This document shows, one piece after another, positions 52,689 through 57,139 of a stretch of 57,139 nt of DNA. A program made the translations under genes and the position numbers. Every line of letters begins with the position of its first letter. Within the stretch, counting starts at the first letter, position 1. Origin of the DNA: Caulobacteraceae bacterium (lineage in GTDB: Bacteria > Pseudomonadota > Alphaproteobacteria > Caulobacterales > Caulobacteraceae). The notes below the pieces were generated by a model. It saw nothing but the letters and a program-made list of their open reading frames with translations, did no database searches and was not told the origin of the DNA. The stretch is from NCBI GenBank assembly GCA_947476325.1, contig CANJPZ010000015.1:1-57139 (forward strand), written 5' to 3'.

Positions 52689-53846
52689 ATGAAGCCCTTC
52701 AAACTGGCTACCGTGGCCGCCGCCGTGACGATCACCACTGCCGCCTTCGCCGTCCAGGCCCAGCCCCCCGCCGCGCCCACAGCTGTGCCAAGGCCGCCGG
52801 TCGACTATTCGAATGCGGACGCCTGGCTGTGCCGGCCTGGCAAAACCTCCGGCGCCTGCACGACCGACCAGTCGGCTACCGAGGTCGCTGCGGATGGGTC
52901 GCTGAAACCGGTGGTGTTCGCCCGGCCCGCCAATCCACCCTTCGATTGCTTCTATGTCTATCCGACCGCATCAGAAGACCCCACTGCCAACAGCGATATG
53001 ATCCCGGGTCGCGAAGTCGGCGTCACCGCTTCGCAGTTCGGCCGCTACGGCGCAGTCTGCCGCCAGTTCGCGCCGATGTATCGCTCGGTGACACTCGCCG
53101 CGCTCAGGGCTAATACCGCCGGTACGCCCATGGCCGCCGTCGACCGTCAGCTGAATTACAATGACGTCAAGGACGCCTGGAACTACTACCTGCGGCACGA
53201 CAACAATGGCCGTCCGGTTCTGCTGGTCGGCCATAGCCAGGGCTCGGGCCTACTGACCCGGCTGGTGGGCGAGGAAATCGAGGGCAAGCCCGTTCAACGT
53301 CGAATCGTCGCCGTTCATCAGCCCGGGACCACGATCCAGGTCCCGGCTGGTAAGGATGTGGGCGGCACCTACCAGTCCATGCCCCTGTGCCGAAAAGCCG
53401 ACCAGTCCGGATGTGTCGTCGTCTATTCGGCGTTCAACGCCGCGCGTCCGCCGTCCGTGACGCCACCCTCGCGGTTCGCGCGCGCAGCGTCTGGCACAGT
53501 CGCCAGCTGCACCAACCCCGCGGCCCTGGCCGGTGGCAAGGCGGCGCTCGACCTCTATCAGACGAAAACCTCGATCCAGGGAGCCAAGGGCGACATCGTC
53601 ACGCCCTTTGTCCGCCTCCCCAGAGCGATCACGGGCGAGTGCGTCACGCGCGGTGAATACACCTATCTTGAAATAACCGAGCAACCGGCCACCCCTGGCG
53701 GCCTCCAGGTCACTCTGGGTGGCAATGTCGGCAACCCGCCCGATCTGACATGGGGCATGCACAATGGCGATCTGTCCCTGCCGATCGGTGACATGGTGAA
53801 GCTGGCGGACACCCAATATCGCAACTGGGCGCGGACGAACCGCTAG
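52689..53846 (+). CDS. DUF3089 domain lipase-like secreted protein
   Basis: 385 residues. Signal peptide MKPFKLATVAAAVTITTAAF (cleavage near VQAQ). DUF3089 alpha/beta-hydrolase fold with PPFDCFYVYPTASED near residue 75, the nucleophile elbow GHSQGSGLL around residue 182, and cysteines in CRPGKTSGACTTD and CRKADQSGC suggesting disulfides. Substrate unknown; the fold is that of esterases and lipases. Probably co-transcribed with the DUF1254/1214 gene. Confidence 0.88.
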   Translation: MKPFKLATVAAAVTITTAAFAVQAQPPAAPTAVPRPPVDYSNADAWLCRPGKTSGACTTDQSATEVAADGSLKPVVFARPANPPFDCFYVYPTASEDPTANSDMIPGREVGVTASQFGRYGAVCRQFAPMYRSVTLAALRANTAGTPMAAVDRQLNYNDVKDAWNYYLRHDNNGRPVLLVGHSQGSGLLTRLVGEEIEGKPVQRRIVAVHQPGTTIQVPAGKDVGGTYQSMPLCRKADQSGCVVVYSAFNAARPPSVTPPSRFARAASGTVASCTNPAALAGGKAALDLYQTKTSIQGAKGDIVTPFVRLPRAITGECVTRGEYTYLEITEQPATPGGLQVTLGGNVGNPPDLTWGMHNGDLSLPIGDMVKLADTQYRNWARTNR

Positions 53847-53849
53847 GCC

Positions 53850-54842
53850 CTAGCCGGCTTGCCGGGTGACGGTTGAAGCGACCTGTCCAGCGCGCGGCTT
53901 GCGGCGCGCCGGGTCGACCACGCAGCGAAAACCGACGTGCATCAGCGAGGTGTCGGGCGTTGAATGGGATCGCGCCGTCACGCGGAATCCCTGACACACG
54001 TCCTTGTCGCAGAGAAATGAGCCGCCGCGTTGGACGCGTTCGTTCGATGAATGCATCTTGATCCCGCCCCGGCCGTCATACGCGCCGTACCAGGAGGAGG
54101 TCCATTCCCACACGTTGCCGGCCATGTCGCTCAGTCCCGAAGGCGCATAGCCGAAGGCGCCGACCGGCGATGTCAGTTTGTAGCCGTCGGTTCCGGCGTC
54201 AAAAATCGGGAACAGGCCCTGCCAGACATTGACGACGACAGGGTTGGACCACAGAGCCGGCTCACCAGCGACGAAGACGTGGCCGTCCGGAGTCTGGCCC
54301 AGCCGCGCGGCGCGTTCCCATTCAAATTCAGTAGGCAGCCGCGCGCCGTAGGCGCGACAAAAATCATTGGCGTCGTCCCAGCTGACCTGGGTGACTGGCA
54401 GGTTGGCTGCCGCGGCCGGATGTTCCGGACCCTGGGGCCGGCGCCAGTCAGCTCCCTTTGCCAGGGTCCATTTGTCGGTCGCATGGTCAAAGACTCCGGC
54501 CTCGCCGAACCGCTCGGCATCGGTGCGATAATGGGTGTCGGCAACAAAGGCGGCGAACTGGGCCACGGTGACCGGCGTGCGGTCAAACAGCACCGGTGGG
54601 GCGGCAAAACGGAACGCAGGTCGCTCATCGGCCTGACTGGCGTTATCTCCGATCTGGATGTTGCCCCCTGGGATTAGCACCAGATCAGCCTTTCGCGGCG
54701 TATGAGCGACCGGAGAGCCCGAAGCCAGGCGCCAGGCGGCGAACAGGCCTCCGGTGATCAAACTCACAGCGGCAAGCCCCAGTATGACAGCCTTGCCCGG
54801 ATGCATCACGATCAACCTGTCTCCTGTGTCGGGCAGCATCAT
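53850..54842 (-). CDS. Formylglycine-generating enzyme (SUMF1-like) sulfatase-modifying factor
   Basis: About 330 residues if started at ATG 54842; ATGs at 54839, 54806 and 54887 are possible. One N-terminal membrane anchor (AVILGLAAVSLITGGLFAAW) precedes the FGE domain: RTPVTVAQFAAFV, PVTQVSWDDANDFCRAYGARLPTEFEWERAAR, MAGNVWEWTSSWY and RGGSFLCDKDVCQGFRV. The last has the Cys-x4-Cys pair that binds copper in true FGEs. It converts the sulfatase Cys to formylglycine. The cognate sulfatase is divergent at 54906. Confidence 0.9.
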   Translation of the reverse strand: MMLPDTGDRLIVMHPGKAVILGLAAVSLITGGLFAAWRLASGSPVAHTPRKADLVLIPGGNIQIGDNASQADERPAFRFAAPPVLFDRTPVTVAQFAAFVADTHYRTDAERFGEAGVFDHATDKWTLAKGADWRRPQGPEHPAAAANLPVTQVSWDDANDFCRAYGARLPTEFEWERAARLGQTPDGHVFVAGEPALWSNPVVVNVWQGLFPIFDAGTDGYKLTSPVGAFGYAPSGLSDMAGNVWEWTSSWYGAYDGRGGIKMHSSNERVQRGGSFLCDKDVCQGFRVTARSHSTPDTSLMHVGFRCVVDPARRKPRAGQVASTVTRQAG

Positions 54843-54905
54843 TGCAACGCCCCGCTCGAAGGGTAAAGTCTTTGAGGGATGCGGCAAGATCCGGGGAGAC
54901 GATCG

Positions 54906-56414
54906 ATGCGTTGGGTAAAAGCAGGAGCTATCGTCGGTTTGGTCGCCATGTGCGCAGTGGCCCTGGGCCCGGTCGGCTCGGCGCTGAATCTGGACGCGGC
55001 CAGCGCTGCGCCCGTGCCGCGCAAGCCGAACATCGTTGTCATTCTGGCCGACGACCTGGGCTATGCCGATATTTCCGCCTACGGGATCAAGCGGATCAGC
55101 ACGCCGAACATCGACCGCATCGGCGCGGCGGGGATCAAGTTCACCGACGCCTACGCCACCGCTCCGGTGTGTGGTCCGTCACGGGCCGGTCTCAACACCG
55201 GACGCTACCCGGAACGGTCGGGCTTTGAATACAATAACGGCCCCGCCCGGCGTGATCTGGATCAGGGGCTTGGCCTTGCCCAGGGCGAGATCACCCTGTC
55301 CCAGGCCCTGCATGTCCACGGCTATCATACCGGTATGATCGGCAAGTGGCACCTGGGCTCGGCGACGCCCTTCTATCCGACCAACCGCGGCTATGACGAG
55401 TTTGTCGGATTCCTGACCGGCCAGACAGAATACATCGATCCAAAGGTTCCGGGCGTTCACACCTTCGAGGCTACCGAATCGAGCGAGGGCGGCGCGGCCA
55501 TAGCAGCACGCGCCACCCTGCGCGGGGCGCTCAATGAAGTCATGGAAGGCCCCAACCACACGGTCATTCACAACGAGCAGCAGTATCTGACGGAATTCTG
55601 GGGCGACCGGGCCAGCGACTACATCAAGCGCAATGCGCCCTCCGAGGCACCTTACTTCCTGTATTTCGCGCCGAATGCGGCCCATGCGCCGTACCAGGTG
55701 ACTCAGAAGTATTATGACCGCTTTCCGCAGATCAAGGACGAGCACCTGCGCATCTATGCAGCAATGATCTCAGCCCTTGATGACGCGGTCGGTCAGGTGC
55801 TCAAGGCGATCGACGACAGCGGCGAGGCCAATGACACCCTGGTCTATTTCATGACCGACAACGGCTGCGCCGCCTATGTGCCGGGCATCTGTGCCTGCGA
55901 GCCGCTGCGCGGCGGCAAGCTGACTCACTACGAGGGCGGCGTGCGTGTGCCCTTCATGATCCGCTGGCCCGGGAAAATTCGTCCCGGTCAGGTGGATCAC
56001 CGCGTGGTCTCGCTGATGGATGTGTTCCCAACCTCGCTGAACGCAGCAGGCGGCCGGCTGGCGACAGACCGCGTGTATGACGGGGTAAATCTGATGCCGT
56101 TCATTACCACCAACCGCACGGCAAAACCTCACGATGAACTGATCTGGCGGCGAAGCCCGCTGGTCTCGATCCGCAAAGGCGACTGGAAGCTCTGGAAGTC
56201 CGTCGGGACCGAATACGGGACCTACACCCTGTTGTTCAATCTCAAGACTGACCTGAACGAGACCACCAACCTGGCGGCCCAGAACCCGGCCAAGGTCCGG
56301 GAGCTGGAGGCCGATATCGCCCAGTGGTCGAAGGATATGCAGGACCCGAAATGGCCATCGCGGCCGGCGACGACCTACAATGTCTGCGGCACGCCGTTCA
56401 CGGTGCCGATCTGA
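54906..56414 (+). CDS. Sulfatase (arylsulfatase family)
   Basis: About 502 residues from ATG 54906, GGGGAG upstream. A signal sequence (~1-35) leads into NIVVILADDLGYADIS (calcium-binding Asp pair). The signature CGPSRAGLNTGRYPER contains Cys89, the residue turned into formylglycine by the FGE encoded opposite. GKWHLG, FYLYFAPNAAHAPYQ-like and DNGCA segments complete the active site. Periplasmic hydrolysis of sulfate esters. Divergent from the FGE with 63 bp between starts; the 3' end overlaps the DUF2145-like remnant. Confidence 0.93.
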   Translation: MRWVKAGAIVGLVAMCAVALGPVGSALNLDAASAAPVPRKPNIVVILADDLGYADISAYGIKRISTPNIDRIGAAGIKFTDAYATAPVCGPSRAGLNTGRYPERSGFEYNNGPARRDLDQGLGLAQGEITLSQALHVHGYHTGMIGKWHLGSATPFYPTNRGYDEFVGFLTGQTEYIDPKVPGVHTFEATESSEGGAAIAARATLRGALNEVMEGPNHTVIHNEQQYLTEFWGDRASDYIKRNAPSEAPYFLYFAPNAAHAPYQVTQKYYDRFPQIKDEHLRIYAAMISALDDAVGQVLKAIDDSGEANDTLVYFMTDNGCAAYVPGICACEPLRGGKLTHYEGGVRVPFMIRWPGKIRPGQVDHRVVSLMDVFPTSLNAAGGRLATDRVYDGVNLMPFITTNRTAKPHDELIWRRSPLVSIRKGDWKLWKSVGTEYGTYTLLFNLKTDLNETTNLAAQNPAKVRELEADIAQWSKDMQDPKWPSRPATTYNVCGTPFTVPI

Positions 56415-56977
56415 TGCCAGGAGCGTAGTTGACGACATAGCTCTCCTGCAACAGGTCGTACTGTCTCAGGACGCCGGCCAGAGATTCATAGGTCGCGGTG
56501 CGGATCGGGCCGTGCTGATCGTCGTCGCGCAGGCGCGCATCTGTCATGGGCCCAAAGAGGCGCACCAGAAATCCTGGCTTTACGATAGTGGGCCGGAAAT
56601 ATGCCTTCAGGTCGAAAGTGATGCGAACCGGATCGTCAGTATGCCAGATGGCCGCGCCCAACACATCCAGCATGAAGGTGTTGCAGTTCTGGTATTTCCG
56701 CACCCAGGGGTTGGAGACCAGGGAATAGGCCGGATTGTGCAGGGGCCGCGTAGGCCGGGCTGTCGATGACGCGGAGGATTTTCCGCTGCAGGTCGGGTGT
56801 AGGGATGATCACCGCCATGTCGTCGACGGTTGACCCACGTGTAAAATCGATCGGCCAGTCCTGGACCAGGCGGCTCTCGATGGTTGGCCACTGCACACCA
56901 TCGCCGGCGTAGAGGTTGTAGACGGCGTAACCGCTGATCTGCTCGCCGCCAGCGGTGTTGATCGTACGGTAATGGTC
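56398..56977 (-). pseudogene. DUF2145-like secreted protein, frameshifted and truncated by IS
   Basis: Reading leftward from the IS edge, one frame gives HYRTINTAGGEQISGYAVYN... and PTPDLQRKILRVIDSPAYAA. At a run of four G on the plus strand (56742-56745) the similarity moves to the next frame, which continues LHNPAYSLVSNPWVRKYQNC and on to a TGA at 56398. One extra base explains the shift. The layout resembles DUF2145 proteins (NPxYSLVxNPxxxxYQNxN). The N-terminus and signal peptide are cut off by the IS at 56978. Confidence 0.75.
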
Positions 56978-57139
56978 TGCACCCCTTGAAGTGATCCACC
57001 CGCAATGTTGGTCTTAGGGCCACTTTTATGAGGATGGAGAGATGGCAAGGGTTCGTTACAAGCCGGAAGAGATCGTCGCCAAGCTGCGGCAGGTCGATGT
57101 TCTGACCGGGCAAGGCAAGTCGATATCGGAGGCGGTCCG
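56978..57139 (+). mobile_element. 5' end of an IS3-family insertion sequence
   Basis: The terminal repeat TGCACCCCTTGAAGTGATCC starts at 56978 and mirrors the IS end at ~168-188 (shared TGATCCA and CCCC). A 40-bp leader and the start of orfA follow. The element continues beyond the right edge. Together with the left edge this indicates the same or a close IS on both sides of the window. Confidence 0.82.
57042..57139 (+). CDS. IS3-family transposase OrfA, N-terminal fragment
   Basis: 32 codons are visible: MARVRYKPEEIVAKLRQVDV, then TGQGKSISEAV, the start of the helix-turn-helix domain of IS3-family OrfA proteins (consensus KRYsxEEIixkLReaEv-l-qGkSv-ea). GGAGAG lies ~5 bases before the ATG. 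The rest is outside the window. Confidence 0.85.
   Translation, partial: MARVRYKPEEIVAKLRQVDVLTGQGKSISEAV

Overview
The window is high-GC DNA whose gene content points to an alphaproteobacterium of the Caulobacterales, close to Caulobacter or Phenylobacterium. This is an inference from the ftsE-ftsX-ydcF-plsC block, the argH-lipoprotein-lysA block, the coq7-dsbB pair, a DUF3309 peptide, a plug-type TonB-dependent receptor and repeated Tat-type signal peptides. Most of it is chromosomal housekeeping DNA. Both edges lie inside IS3-family insertion sequences: the left edge holds the 3' end of an element and the right edge the 5' end. The region between is not a transposon; the edges are probably assembly breaks at repeats.

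Left third (1-22 kb): an IS-truncated pseB; a tightly overlapping ftsE-ftsX-ydcF-plsC operon; a zinc-ribbon protein whose C-terminus is built from a REP-like palindrome pair, followed by a phosphoribosyltransferase; argH, a 43-residue LptM-like lipoprotein and lysA joined by ATGA overlaps; a TlpA-like thioredoxin; the first of two paralogous secreted proteins of unknown function; tetR-gluQRS with a divergent 36-residue membrane peptide; an HNH nuclease; coq7-dsbB and a VTT-domain membrane protein. A phosphate-starvation block follows: a PhoD-like phosphatase and an OprO/P-type porin diverging from an 11-bp-periodic PhoB-box array, then pstS, pstC and pstA, without pstB or phoU.

Middle (22-38 kb): tRNA-Leu(CAA) next to decayed phosphatase fragments, macA-macB, membrane and periplasmic proteins of unknown function, a YpfJ-type metallopeptidase, a TPP riboswitch with thiC, a zeta-toxin-like ATPase gene broken by two amber codons and overlapping a 52-residue ORF, small DUF genes, an MHS-type transporter, msrA, tRNA-Ser(GGA), and a complete IS6-family element without target duplication that has beheaded a gene.

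Right third (38-57 kb): the second secreted paralogue next to a TonB-dependent receptor; a catabolic-looking set (TauD-type dioxygenase, MDR oxidoreductase, two thiolases, SDR, enoyl-CoA hydratase, GST); an M13 peptidase; DUF1254/1214 and DUF3089 secreted proteins; a divergent sulfatase and formylglycine-generating-enzyme pair; and a DUF2145-like pseudogene cut by the right-hand IS.

The best candidates for new biology are the TetR / 36-residue membrane peptide switch, the zeta-like ATPase plus 52-residue ORF, the secreted paralogue family, the REP-derived protein tail and the extended PhoB operator. All calls rest on reading the sequence and on family knowledge; no database search was run.
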